Notes under the pieces: model-generated
The model's database searches: none
Told to the model about the DNA's origin: nothing
Seen by the model: only the letters and a program-made list of their open reading frames with translations
Shown here: piece after piece, positions 1-19,640 of the stretch
Position numbering within the stretch: the stretch's first letter is position 1
Layout of the letters: each line of letters begins with the position of its first letter
Assembly: GCA_003640385.1 (NCBI GenBank)
Contig: RCAB01000025.1
Coordinates: 124,001-188,000, forward strand
Length of the DNA: 64,000 bases
DNA from: Setaria digitata
Lineage: Eukaryota > Nematoda > Chromadorea > Rhabditida > Setariidae
Reading direction: 5' to 3'
Position numbers and translations under genes: made by a program

Positions 1-3000
1 ACACTCTTCCGCACACCCAACAACAATTTGTATTGCTCAGACCACGGTTCAACGTTATCAGATTCAATCAAAACTGGAATTGGTTTGTTTATTTCTTTGT
101 TTCAGATTTGTACTTCGTGGTACTAAGGAAGCGCATACTGCTTCTCAGTATTGAAATTTCATCCATTATTCGGAAAATAACCCCTTGATTATAAGCATTA
201 TTCAAATTAAAATTCTTATTTTGAAGTGAAGTGGTAAGGTAAATTGTGAGTTAAAAGTACATGAGGAAGTATTGTCACCCAACTATAAAAGCACAACAGA
301 TCTATTTGTATTTGCTACAATATTTTATCTTCAGGTCATGCAGTTCGTCTTGCATTGCACGATATATATGGTTCAGATTACCTCACGAAAGGATGGCGAG
401 CTTTTCTTGAAAAAGTTAATTTTTTCTTCAATAAATTTAATGTGAATTCTAAAAAAATTTTAGGCAAATAATCCATTAAATTGGCTATTCAAGCAATTTT
501 TGAGGGTCCGCCTGTGGTGTATGTTTCACCTGCTTTTAACATCGATCTTACTTCATACCTGTCCACTCAACACTTAATTGGAGATATCGTTGTTCTGAAG
601 AAGTCAGATGGAGATCTTGCTGACGTCGAAGGCCGAATTGTATGAGCTTTCCTTTTACCTGAAGTTATTTTTACATAATATTCCGATTCAAACGGTTCAA
701 ATGCCCAAGTTTTGAAATTCAGGTGAAGATTTCCCAAACGATTTCTATCAGATATCGTGCAGACCATAAAATTTTCGGTCAAATTTGAATGTTTTTCAGT
801 CCGAAATTTGAAGTCGTCTAGAGCTCAAAGCTACATTAAGCATTGCTAATCTGGAATATTTGTAAAACATCCTTTCCATCCTGAATGGTTGATACCAGGA
901 TCACATCGAATTTGAAAAACAGCTTGATGATGACATTGGCGCGGGAAAGAAACCGTTGATCGTGATTGGAGTTGTTGGATCACCAGTCCTTGGGCAGAAT
1001 GATATCATAAGTCGTCTTTTGGAAATTAGAAAATCGAAGCCTCGATTTTGGATACATGTTGTCGGACAGGTGTGTTATTTCTTTTGATTTCCTATAATCT
1101 TCCTTCTTGATGGCCTTGTTTTAGGGTTTGGCTGCACTTTGCTTGAAAGAACCGTCCGAAGTGCTTGTGCACGTCTTATCACAAGTAGATAGTTTCACGA
1201 TTCCACTTGGATCTTGGCTTGGTATACCAACAGCTCCAGTCATTGTCAGTATTTTAGAACAAAAGTTTTCTAAAATTTATATTGATATTTCTAAAATAAT
1301 AGCATATGCTCTTCGCTATTTCCCGCTTTATTATATTCTATGTCCAGAGAGAATTCTTTGATGAAAATCTGTTACTTCTCAAGTTTTCCTTTTTCTAACT
1401 ATTCTTTACTTCAAAATCACAGTATTTCTATATTCTTTCTCCAGACTTTGCATCGTTCTGTTGATGAATGTAAGCCCTTATATCATGAAAAACTGGATGT
1501 ATTGCCATGGTGGATTGCATGCCAGCATTTAACAGTTTCTGGAATCACTGATGCCATCGAGAACGCATACTTCTTGGTTCGAATTTTATATCTTTGTGGT
1601 GTTAGTTCTTACGTGTATGCCTTGTTTATCTTCTTTTCATCAGGTTTTGAAATTCTTTATATTGCAGAGTAAAGTAATGTTACGAGGCTTAGCAGCTTTT
1701 CCTCAGATTGAAGTTCTCGGTGTTAAGAATTCTATCGAATTCGCAAATCGCGTCTACAAAGGCACCAACACACCTCTCACTGTCCTCATTTTCAAATACA
1801 AATATCCAGACCTGGAAGAGATTAAAAAGGTAGTTCCATAACTAAGACTCCACACTATCTTTATCTCACCAGAAAAGAGATTTTAATGAGATAAAGTTAT
1901 ATTTTATAATTAAAAAATGGCAAAGAATATTACAAAAAATACAATATTTGTGCCATTGGCATCTTTCCAGCATTTCAATTAGTAATTTTGATTTTTGTCT
2001 GTTTTTTGAAATTTACTGGTAAACTGCATTTGATCCTAAAATAGAACTTCCGGTCCTCTAGAATGTGTTCTGTAAAATTTAAACGTATGAGACAAAGCAT
2101 GATTGTACCGTTTTTCGTCAAAATGGCAATAATTATTGCTAACTCGCCAAAAACAGGTTTTTCTTCAGTAAATAATCATAATAGTTCTTGGACCATGTAT
2201 TACTTTTTTCTTAGTCTTATGACTTCTTTCTTTTTTCTTTTTTTAAACTTTATTTGAGTTTTTCGTGACTATTTCTATTTATTATATGTATATAGTCCCA
2301 TTTTTTCACATCCAAATATTTTTTTAGCGATAAAAAATTAAATTTTCTTTTATGCGCACTGGCAGAAAAATCAAAATTAAGTTTGCATTCTTCTGACAAG
2401 AACTCATTTTCTTTTTAAAGATTGCTATTTTGCGCGAAAACCTGATTCCTTCTCATATTTAGGAAAAGATTCCTATAGGCAATAGTCCATGCTCTTCGGA
2501 CATTTTGATAAACAACTCCGTATATTCGAAAAATGGGACTGAGCAATTCAGCAGTTCTTCGACGGTTTGTATTAATGATATCGACAAGTTAGCAGAATAT
2601 GCCGATTCTTTAAATACTTGGGTAATTTTCTAAATTTTTTCGATTTTTAATTTGGTTATCCTTTGTTCACTATAAATCTTTAAAATTTGCTTTAGAAATT
2701 ATTTCCCCTAATCTGCGGCGTTTTAGCTAAGTCAAGGTTTGATATCAAATTGTCGCGAACTGGGTCTGCAAATGGTTACTCTTGCTAACACTCATCACTC
2801 TGCATTTCGATTCTCTCCTATAGAAAGTGCTGCCTGTTAGTTCCACATTTATCTTTTTTTTGAAAATATTAAACTAATCTATGGGTTCTCAAAATAGATT
2901 GCAAATCCACAATGTGCCTGTCATGGTATCCATTTGCGAACTGCTCATGAGTGTGAACAAGATTTGAATGGATACTTTACACAGTTAAAGTTGGAAACTT

Positions 3001-5032
3001 CTTTGCCATTCCGATATATTTGAAAAGCCTTGCTCTTTACGCAGAAAAATTTATGATCTTTCTTCATTTTTTGTCATTCAGTTCATAGTACCACTACTTA
3101 ATTCGAATCTTTTTTCACGATGAATATATTTTCATTGAATTGTTCTCACGTGGATCATGTGCATAAATTTATCAAGCAACTCTCCGATGCACTGCTAATA
3201 ATTGAATCGACAGTTACTGCCAAAAAACGTTTCAAGGAAATTATATCGAAATATCCTTCGTTAGTACTGACACCAGTTCGTAAATGGGCTGGTGTTGGAG
3301 CTATCTGGTGATTCTTTTTTCACTATTAATTGTTTGTCAGCTAATGTCCATGCTGTTTCTGTTTGAGGAGAAAATTCAATCCGGAAATTTCAGAGGTCAA
3401 AAATATACCACACTCCTGAAAAACGAATTTTCGAATTAGGTATTGAAAGTAGATGGCATAAGCTACTCTTCATAAACACTTTAAATTCAAATCAATGCTC
3501 CGGAAATGAAGAGAGTATCACTTTTGTCATCATCTTTCTTTTACTGTTTTCTGATTATTTTTAAAAATACAGTTCATTTTCAGTTATATACCGTCCATCG
3601 TCAAAGAAACTCCAATGGATGAGTGGAATGAAAAACAGCGTCAGCAGGTTTCCTAATTTTCAAATCTTCCCATGAAAAATATTCTGAATGCCAACAGTAT
3701 CCAGTTACTCTTCTCGTGATCTTTTGTTACAGGTGTCTTATTTGAATATTGAATTGGTACATTCTTTGCGATTCATAGACACAGCATTTTCTTCTGGTGA
3801 AAGTTCTGTACACGGTGTCTCGTGTGTCAAATTCGGTATGCTTTCGGATGACAAAGATCTCAAGGATCTGGTCCGTTTGGTTGCGGAGCATGGGAAAAAA
3901 ATTGAACAGTCGCAGCAAGTAGGCTTCATAATAAATGATCATCTTGTTGACTGATAATAGAAATATCCTGCCGTTGTTGTTCATATCTTTTTACTTTCGT
4001 TAACATGATGCCACTACCGCCTAGCTTATGTGCGCTTCAGTATTGTAGTTTAGAACACGTCTGATTCTTATACACATTATTGCACTTTTAAACATTCTGG
4101 TTTGATTCTTCAATTCTGTTGGCAAATGGTTCATTAATTTTGTTGGGATCATCTGCATAATGGAAGCACAAAATGTCATCCAAAGAAGAACTGTAAACAG
4201 GATGTCATTTGCAGTATATGGATAGTTTGGCGGAAATGATACGTCAAGGAATCGAGGCAGCAAATGAAGATCTGAAACGAGAGAATGATGCGCGACTTAT
4301 GCAGGAGGTGATTTGAATCGTTTTTATTTTATACCTTATTATGAAAAACTTCAATTATTAAAGATATTGGACTTTTTTTTTCCTTTGAAATGCAAACATC
4401 TAGTGAAATCGTTCAATTATCTTGGCAAATAGCATGAGGGGCATAACGAAAAGCGGTATCCGAAGGTGAATTATTAATTTTTATTTGAATCTGCCCTTTA
4501 TTCGTTCACTTTAATCAATTTTTCTTTTGCCCTAGGACTTTAATAATGCATCGCACCATAAAAATTTATTGCAGGGTGTGATGAGACAGATTCCGTTGAT
4601 GAGTTCATTAGTTAATTGGTTTTCCCCGCTGGATAAGAACTTACAAAACATTAAGGGTCGTTCATTCGACTTGAAAACTGGTAATATTAATTTCTACACT
4701 CTTCAGAATGTCATCACTTTAACTGTGAAATTTAATGAACGATTTGAGTTCTTATAAGCCTCAAATAGTTATGTTGTTTAAAGGACAAATTCAGTCAACG
4801 GATGTTTATTACAAACATTGCCTTTCGAACCAAGCAAGTTCAACGGAGCCTTATTACTCGGCTGCAAGGATTTCCAGTGAATCAATAAAAAAACACGGTG
4901 ATGTTGATTCCAACAGGATTAGTGCCGAGATTGACAATGCTGCATTGGACAGTGCAGAGGGAAATGATATTGATTGGAATGGTTTGTTAAATTTTCCATT
5001 TCATTTTTATTACAGAAAGAGCCGATATTTAG
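1..5032 (+). CDS. PDXDC1: PDXDC1-like group II decarboxylase-fold protein (5' end outside window)
   Basis: Exons read at about 1-82, 335-414, 505-639, 899-1069, 1125-1244, 1445-1576, 1668-1829, 2463-2621, 2727-2835, ~3120-3307, 3584-3647, 3733-3918, 4215-4307, 4575-4680, 4769-4981 and 5016-5032. Most phases join cleanly. The translation follows vertebrate PDXDC1: a fold-type I segment (GSWLGIPTAP), FRFSPIESAA, and near the C-terminus GVMRQIPLMSSLVNWFSP, which is close to the human GVLRQIPVVGSVLNWFSP stretch. The family is related to PLP-dependent decarboxylases, but its biochemical role is unclear. The usual His-Lys that carries PLP is absent here: the aligned stretch reads DSFTIPLGSWLGIP. 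The last exon is a best guess, giving a short ERADI tail and stop. The exon near 3120 has no usable AG in the right phase. Product assignment is strong; enzymatic activity is doubtful. Confidence 0.88.
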
Positions 5033-6915
5033 AACTTCTTAGGAAACAAAATTTCCCTTCTAGACACTTTAAAGGAGATAATGATTTCTTTTTTTCCAGG
5101 TGGAACTTAATTCAGTGGCTGGAAAAAATATATGAATAGCAAGGCTAACTTGCCTAAAGTCTTTTTTGCTTATTGTTTTCCTGTTCTATAAATTAACAAT
5201 TAATGAGGGATGAGTATCAAGTTTGGTCTTCTTCGTTTAATCAGGAATTTTAAAAATGTGCATCCAAGCATACTTTGAATTCACTTCTTTCTGCACCTAA
5301 ACTTGGTTCCCATAAACTCAGTTTAAAAATTTGCAGAACTGACAGGCTTATAATAAATATAAGCAAAATTTGTGATTATGTTAGAAAATATTTCCTTTTG
5401 ATTTTTGATGTGTCGTAACAAATGCAATGCTCTCTTCCTTCACATATTCCACTTGTAATATCACAACACTTCTGATCGGAATCTTTTCTTCACAAGTCTA
5501 CTGTTTCTTTTTTTTTTCAGTATGTTTAGAAAGGGGGTGTAAAAGTTTTGAAGCATTTGTTCTTTTCTCAACTTTGCGAACAAGATATTTATTTAGCGAC
5601 AAGGATAATGTAGTATTGGACTAACGAGAAGGAACTGCCGAGCTCTCGAAAAGTTGATTCATAACCTTATTCCTGCACTTTAGGTTTGATAAAGTAGCCT
5701 TCGGCTCTCCAAAAAATAATAATGATAAAGGAACCCTGGGACGAATTGAACCAGAAAACGGAGACTTCCAAATCCATCCCAAATTCCAGTTAGCTAATCA
5801 ATACGCCTTTTTTGTTTCAACAACTTTATCATTGCATGCATGAGTTGCATATAAAGACTGACTCTTATGAGGATTTGAGCAACCAGAGAGAAGAGTACGG
5901 AGCACCGAGATTAAGCAAGGAAATCAGTCTTACCCTTTTTGATACAGTTAACTTTGCGAAGTCCTCGAGTCTTGTGAAAATCTCCCTTCAAATGGTTGAT
6001 CGAAATATGTGGACATCATTAAAACAACTATTTATTTTCTTCTGTATAAATCAAAATTACATCACAATGAAACACTAAAACTGTTTAACCAAACCAATCT
6101 TTCTATAAATATACCCTGATCTGAACATCCGTACAGTTATAATTTTTTTTTTTTTTTTTTGCCTGAGCCTCACGCGGGGATCTTCTGCGTTTTGGTGTGA
6201 AACGTAACAAGTGAGCCCACTGCGTGAAAACGCACTAAGAACTTTGAAAACCAAGTAATGGAGTAAAGATAACAAAAAGAATTTTATAATGTGCAGCACA
6301 TATGAGCTCACTTTAAAAGGTGCCTATTACTAAAACTAAGGCGTGATAAAAAGCTCTCAAAATTCAAGTCCATGAAATCCAATTCTGTAGAAAAAGCTCC
6401 CTCTAGCTAAATTTCTTGTTGACGCTTATACTCAAGCATGAATGCGTCCAATTGGACGTTTTAAAAGAGATCCAGTGCTACCGCGTATTGACAGACAAAA
6501 CTGATCGACTCAAAATGGACCTCGTCGATAACACGTAAACAAACAGTGAGCAACGGAGCATGAGATGATTCATCTGGACTAGAATTTGGACAGCAAATTG
6601 TGTATGATAGTTCTACACTTGATTTACATATGTAATTTGAAGTCACCACCACTATTGAAGTCAGTAATATTCAGACGTCGATGTTCCTGGAATAAATTTA
6701 CCTTCAGCTAATCCCATTCTAAATAACTCTCAACATCATAGTTTGCAGCAGAACAAGAAACCAGGAAGGAAATTTTTGTCTATCTTCAGTTTTCGCACTC
6801 ATCACTTGACTTTATTCAGATAATCTTTTTAATGATCAATTATTATTTATACAGCGTTTTTCAAGCTTTAACAGCTCCAAAACATTAATTCACATGAGAA
6901 AATGAGAACTAGCAA
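5033..6915. other. Convergent intergenic region between PDXDC1-like and EGR-like genes
   Basis: The two flanking genes point toward each other, so this stretch should hold both 3' UTRs. It contains poly-T/poly-A runs (for example 6138-6159) and a few short open frames. One, on the minus strand at 6461-6652, could in principle be a further 3' exon of the EGR gene, but the splice phase from the zinc-finger exon does not fit. I see no convincing additional gene. Confidence 0.5.
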
Positions 6916-13894
<6,979 letters not shown>

Positions 13895-14550
13895 GTCAGG
13901 AAGTCCCGTTAGTTGGAGGAAAGGGCACGCTACTGTTGGGAAACGGTGTGCTACAAGGATAAGTGACCATTAGTGGACAGGTCCACTGAACCGTCGGTGA
14001 CCACTTCAAAGGGATCTCGTTTTCTGTCTATATCTCACGTCGACTAGAGGTTGATTTCCTCTGTTCCAAAAAGCATTCGTTGGATTCTAATCCAAAAGCA
14101 GATAAAGGAAAAGATGGTGAACTACATATGCAATCACTGTATCATTTGAATTAAATGAAATTAATTAAATAATCACAAAGGTTTCTCTTTGCGAGGTTTA
14201 TTTCAAGAATGAACTTTGGGGTAAGAGGAAAAAAGAAAAATCGGCATCAATCAATGGTATGTCGGAAGCATTGCTGCACTTGCAGTGATACCAGATAGAT
14301 AATTAATTTTAGACCCTTCACAACAGAAATACCACTGACTGGGACTTCGATTGGTAGCGGAACACAATAGCTATAGTAATCTGGTTTCAAGAATGTCGTT
14401 ATCTTGCGTAATTTCAATAAAACAATCCGATTTTTAGACCGTAAATAGCGGTGGACTAAATACCTGCAAGTTTTGTAGCTGCATATTGCGATAAGTAAAC
14501 TGCTGTTGCAACGAAATCTTACGCACTTCTTGCATTTATAAGTACGTTAC

Positions 14551-14947
14551 GCTGCACTTTGTTTCTCTTTGTCATCCACCGTCCAAAATGACATCAGGAT
14601 TTCTACAAAAAACAATTTGAAATTCAAATAGGTATTCCCTAAAAGTTGAAAGATGGTATTCAGAAGCATACCACCAATTCCTGTTCCCTTCTTTCCTGTC
14701 CTTACAGGACCGTTCATTTTATTTAAAAAAACAGAAAAAGAATTCACAGACAATCTAGGAAATATAGGCCGTCAACGAAACACGCACCAGGTGAAGCAAG
14801 ATTGACTGACCACTGCAAGTTAGTTTGACAGCAATTACTTTTCTGTGAAAAGAGGAATGGAGAGTAGAAGTACCTATACAGCTGGAGATTTCGGTCTGTC
14901 CCAATATTACTGAGAACAAATAAAATGAACAGAAAACTTATATTCAT
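14551..14947 (-). CDS. Tentative small secreted protein (low confidence)
   Basis: On the minus strand an ATG at 14947 begins MNISFLFILFVLSNIG, a good signal-peptide-like segment, followed by a donor at 14874. A phase-compatible second exon spans 14842-14788. Further open segments follow at about 14715-14640 and 14600-14551, with an acceptor ending TTTTTGTAG before the last. I could not build one unambiguous reading frame through all four pieces, and no family was recognised. The signal sequence and paired splice sites are what can be seen; that this is a real gene is inference. Confidence 0.22.
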
Positions 14948-15102
14948 CCCGATTCGTCTCAAACAAATATCTGTAAACGTTTGCTGTCTAATAATATCAA
15001 TAATAGTCCGAAAGGAAACATTTCAAATTGCTTGAAATCAGGATAATTTGAAGATACCAAGCCAAGTAATAATTCGAAGGTTCCCGGTAGTGCTTACAAT
15101 GA

Positions 15103-15343
15103 TATTTAGGATGCCTTTGTTTCCATTATGTTTCGAATAGTGTTAGCTCATTTTTATTTTTGCTCATTACTTTCTTTAAATTTCAAGTCCTTAGTTATTC
15201 TTATAAGAGACTTGAAATCTTCATTTATACACAATTTCGTTTGCTGTGTATATATATATATATATATATATACTGCTTACTATATATATGTACTGCTTAT
15301 ATATATATATATATATATATATAAACAACATAAACAACATATA

Positions 15344-15381
<38 letters not shown>

Positions 15382-15419
15382 TATATATAAACATAATGGA
15401 AACAAAGGCATTCTAAATA
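15103..15419. mobile_element. MITE-like element with 31-bp terminal inverted repeats
   Basis: The ends 15103-15133 and 15389-15419 are inverted copies of each other with a single mismatch; the shared core includes ATGCCTTTGTTTCCATTATG. Both outer ends carry TA, which fits a TA target duplication as made by Tc1/mariner-type transposases. The 255-bp interior is non-coding and dominated by TA repeats, some themselves palindromic (around 15248-15275, 15298-15325 and 15350-15376). No transposase is present, so any movement would depend on one supplied elsewhere. Confidence 0.6.
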
Positions 15420-18300
15420 GTATATATATATTTATTTACATTTCTTTCCAAATGCATTCCTTTCAATGATTCAGACCTCTAAGACGGACCTAATATACGA
15501 TGACTGCAATTTCCATAATGGATCAGTGAGAAAAATTAAGGAAACAATAAATTAATGATTACTTCGAAGTAGTTAGTCTTCAAAAAACGGATTTCATGAT
15601 GTTGTAGGAATATGATGACAGGAGGAGTATTTAATATGTTTGGATGAAGAGCTATGAAGCCATCATACGAAATTAGGCATTTATTGAATAGCATCAGAAC
15701 AGGTGACATTTCTTTATCATGAGGGAAAAATAACAAATGTAATTTCAATGCGTTGTATATTTTAAAATTCTTTTTTGTATGCGTAACAGAGGAAGAGACA
15801 CTTAGTCGCCACTTGACAAAAAATGAAGTGAATAGAAGCTAAGTACATCAGAGATCATCTACAGTCATTGTTCTGTCCGTTAACTTCCAAGCAAAAGGCT
15901 AAGAGACCGTGCTCCTCTGTTTTCAGAAGTGAAAATACAGAAGTTATGTGTAAGCCAATCTCTTTGTAATCAGTATAGCGATCCCAGAAAAGGAGAACTG
16001 ATTTTAGTATCAGACATGAGAATGTAAGACTTCGTTTTGCATTACAATTTCGAAAGAAACAATTCAAATCACAAAACTGACCAACAATTCGGAAAATCCA
16101 CATTGTGAAATGACCCATCAAAAAATGTGCTCTGATATAAATATCCCTATGAGGAAAAAGTAGTTCATTTCCAATTCTAAAAAGATTGAAATCCTATAGA
16201 AAACACTGAAGCTGCAAATTGTGCTGTTAGAAAAAAGTGGCAGTTTTTGAAACGAACTAGTAATAACTATAATTTTACTATGCTTTACTGCACCATCCCC
16301 GAAATAACTGAAAAGAAGTTTTGAAAGAATCTTTATGCTGATAACATCTCAGTATCTGAAGCTAAAACAGGTGGATCCAGTATTCAGTACGTTGTAAACA
16401 CGCTTTTTTTTAGTAACTAGTTATACATTTTTCCAGCTATTCTAACTGCTTTTTTTGCATACTTTTCGTACCATTAAATTATTTGATAAACCGTTTGTTT
16501 TGAATAACTGCTGTTAAATAAGGTAGTACTGGTATTGAGAGCAAATTGTAGGGTTATATTTAATACAAGAAGATCCAAAGTCTGCATATTGTGAATCATT
16601 TAGTTCTTTCGGTCATTGAGGTTGATTACTGAAACGAAAGATTTTTGCTTTGAAAAGAGCAATGATTGAAATGAAAGCAATGTTTGTGATACGATTTATA
16701 AGTGAATTGAAATGGAACTTATTTGAAACTCAGCCAATAATTATGATTCTAGCAATAACCGAAAGAAGTGGACACTCTTGATTGTTGTTCATTGCGAAAG
16801 AGGTTCAGGATGATCGTTGTAATACAAAAGGAAAGAAAAGGACAATTGTCCAAGCTCTTTTTCCATCTCGAAATAATCCAGGTCCTACTAATTAACGACT
16901 ATACAGTTGAATGGTGGACCTAATCTATCTCACAAGATCACTAGTCTTTCTTGAGATACATATTTTATTCCTTTAGCTTAACTTACGAAACATTGGTTAG
17001 TGCTTACATAATACTTTTTCCATTATATTAATTGTTGTACTAGCTTTGATATATGCAACTCTCTGAACTACCTGTTGCTGTTGGCTAGGTGGAAAGATGT
17101 ATGATGTGCAGAATGTACTGCTCATATTTTCCAGCTAATTAAATTGTTGATGCAGCCGAAGCTATCACATAATCTAAATTTAATGGAGATATTCGACTTA
17201 AAGACATCTTGGTTTTAGTATTGCCTGCATAATTACTCAGTGTTTCTACAAGAGCTAATTATTACTATTTAGATACAATAACTGTTAATAAAAAATTGAT
17301 TGTTAGATTTGTTCAGATTCAGCGATTCAGCACAGCAGTGGTGTAGAGCTTCAATATTGTTGTAAGTTGTGTTCCTATTGTTCAGGAATTGTAGGTTGTC
17401 ATAAATTCATTTTCCCCTCCCTTCTGTTTAAAACAGCTCACTCTAAATAAGACCAGACCCAACTTAGTTTTTTTTTCTTTTTTTTGTAACTAATTAAAAA
17501 TACCGACATCAAAAAAGATTCAAATTTGTTGCCATCATAAAAAAAAATCAATAGTAACTTGCTCCACTGAATTGAATGAATTAAACTAAGCGAATTATGT
17601 TCATATTATGTGGACTTTCTGTTAAAATATATTCAAATTATTGTTTTTTTTTTTGGCTTCATGATTATTTCCTTCATGCTTTCTTGTAACTACGCAATCA
17701 TTAATTTTAAAAAATTCACGACATATTCAATTTTTATTATTACTCCCAAAATCCAAAACAGAGCCAACCAACTTTAGTTGCATTGATTATTTTTCAGTAA
17801 ATTTTTATTCACCTTCATAAAATCACTTTGTGCTGACAACAGGAGATATTGAAGACCTGCTGCTGATTATTAATAAACAATTTTTCCAAAACTATTTATC
17901 ACAACAAGAACTTTAAAATCTTTCACTGTTATAAGTTCCTACCTCACTAAATCTCCGTGCCACTATTGTGCAGTATTAACCCGGCTTACACACTAATTCA
18001 TTCAAATTCGAAAAAAGTCTGAAAATTCAATGCACCATATTAGTAAAGCACTATCCGACTCAGTGATCTGAATAAGTTAATGCATAAATTCTGTAATACA
18101 TTCAAAACAAGTTGCGCCTAACACTTACAGCATTATTAATTGGAAAATGCTTTAGGTTAACCTCCACACTTTTTTGTTCACTGGAGTATGCTTCGTTATA
18201 TATTGCATTTTCAAAAGACGAGATATCATCAAGACAGTACCAGTTTTTTTTTTTCATATAGCAACCTGTTCAGTATTGCAAGCAATTTTCCCGACCAATA

Positions 18301-18329
18301 TCATGTAGTTATCATGTAGTCATGTAGTT
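18301..18329. repeat. Three short tandem copies of TCATGTAGT
   Basis: The nonamer TCATGTAGT occurs three times within 29 bp. It is too short and isolated to assign a function. Confidence 0.6.
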
Positions 18330-19595
18330 CACTCAGCTCTCAGCACTTTTTTCTTTTCCAAATACCAGATTTGAAATTAATCAACTATTCATTAAGAATA
18401 ATCAGTGCTCTCAGTGCAACCGGCATGGTTATTTTAATTACATGGTTTAGTAATTGCTTAATGATTCCGAGTGATGATACTTCGCAGTATCCAGTCGAGG
18501 TTTAGAATGGATTATCTACAGATAACATGAAGTACTGATCCTAGTGATTGGTATTTCTTATAAACAAACTAATAGCGATTATCAATACCAAATTATCTTT
18601 ACGACATTTTCGCAACAGATTTATTGTATTGTAAGCGATAAGAAATTCCTTTACACTCGAAAGTTATAGGAATTCAGTAGCAGCCATTCATTCCCATGCA
18701 TTTAGAAGCGTATTTAGTAGTTAATATGATTATATCATTTATATTTATATCATTTCTAAACACTTAAAATATTATCATTCAGAAAAGAAGTTATTAGTTT
18801 CTACTTTACGAAATACCAGAGTCTTTTATTCCCAGTTTCAGTATTACCTTAAAAAAAGAGTCCAATGAACTTTGTTTGAATATGGTTTTAACTGCAGTTT
18901 TGTCCTTCAAAAGCATATTATAGGACGCTTTTTTACAGCAAAAGATTCGGTTTACCATACATTTAAAAGTTTTAATGATATTACCACTGATTTCATCATC
19001 ATTTATCCTGTCGTTTAGCAGTTCGAGTTTCAAGAGACTTAATAGTCACCAGATGAAAGTTATGGAATTCCCTCCAAATAACTTGAAATTATTAGAGCTA
19101 AATATATGTCGTAACAAAACAAATCATTATAAAATAATTCTCTTGCAAAAATGAAAATGGAATGGCTATTTCAGCTGCTATCTCCTGGATTTATCACAAA
19201 TCTATTAATGTTAAAAGTCTAAACTAAGCTCTTCTCAAGAGAATCATCTTATATAGAGGCACTTAAAGAAGTAGAAAAAACATAAAAAAAAAAAATGAGA
19301 TTAAAGGAGAGTTTTTATATCAAGGAAAGAGGACATTTTCATTTAATTTTTAGTAGGTGAAAAGAAATGCTACTTGACAAAAGAAAAAACCAATTAAGAC
19401 ACATTAAACATAAAATTTTCAATTTACATTTAAGTAGAAGACTTCAGATTTGGAATATCTCTCCTAAGAAGTGCATTAATTTTATCAGTGGAAATTAATT
19501 TATTAAATTTCTGGATAGTTTGCTATATTAAAAATGCAAGATTTTTGTAAATCATTTTTGTCGATTCCATATTCATATCATCTCAATAACAAAAT

Positions 19596-19640
19596 GAAAT
19601 TACATATTTAATCAGAAATTGAATTTACATATTTAATCAG
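19596..19640. repeat. Direct repeat of a 20-bp AT-rich unit
   Basis: TTACATATTTAATCAG occurs exactly twice, at 19600-19615 and 19625-19640; the preceding four bases differ at one position. Probably a small local duplication. Confidence 0.6.

Noticed and set aside
5812..6078. 88-codon plus-strand frame as an additional PDXDC1 exon
   Set aside because: No acceptor in correct phase and no similarity to the PDXDC1 C-terminus.
6461..6652. Minus-strand frame as an extra 3' exon of the EGR gene
   Set aside because: The acceptor just upstream would put it in a frame with an immediate stop when joined to the zinc-finger exon.
15128..15469. 113-codon plus-strand frame rich in Tyr-Ile repeats
   Set aside because: It is the translation of TA microsatellites inside the MITE-like element.
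15855..16121. Cysteine-containing minus-strand frame (CDLNCFFRNC) considered as an insulin-like or secreted peptide
   Set aside because: No signal peptide, no consistent exon partners, and cysteine spacing fits no family I know.
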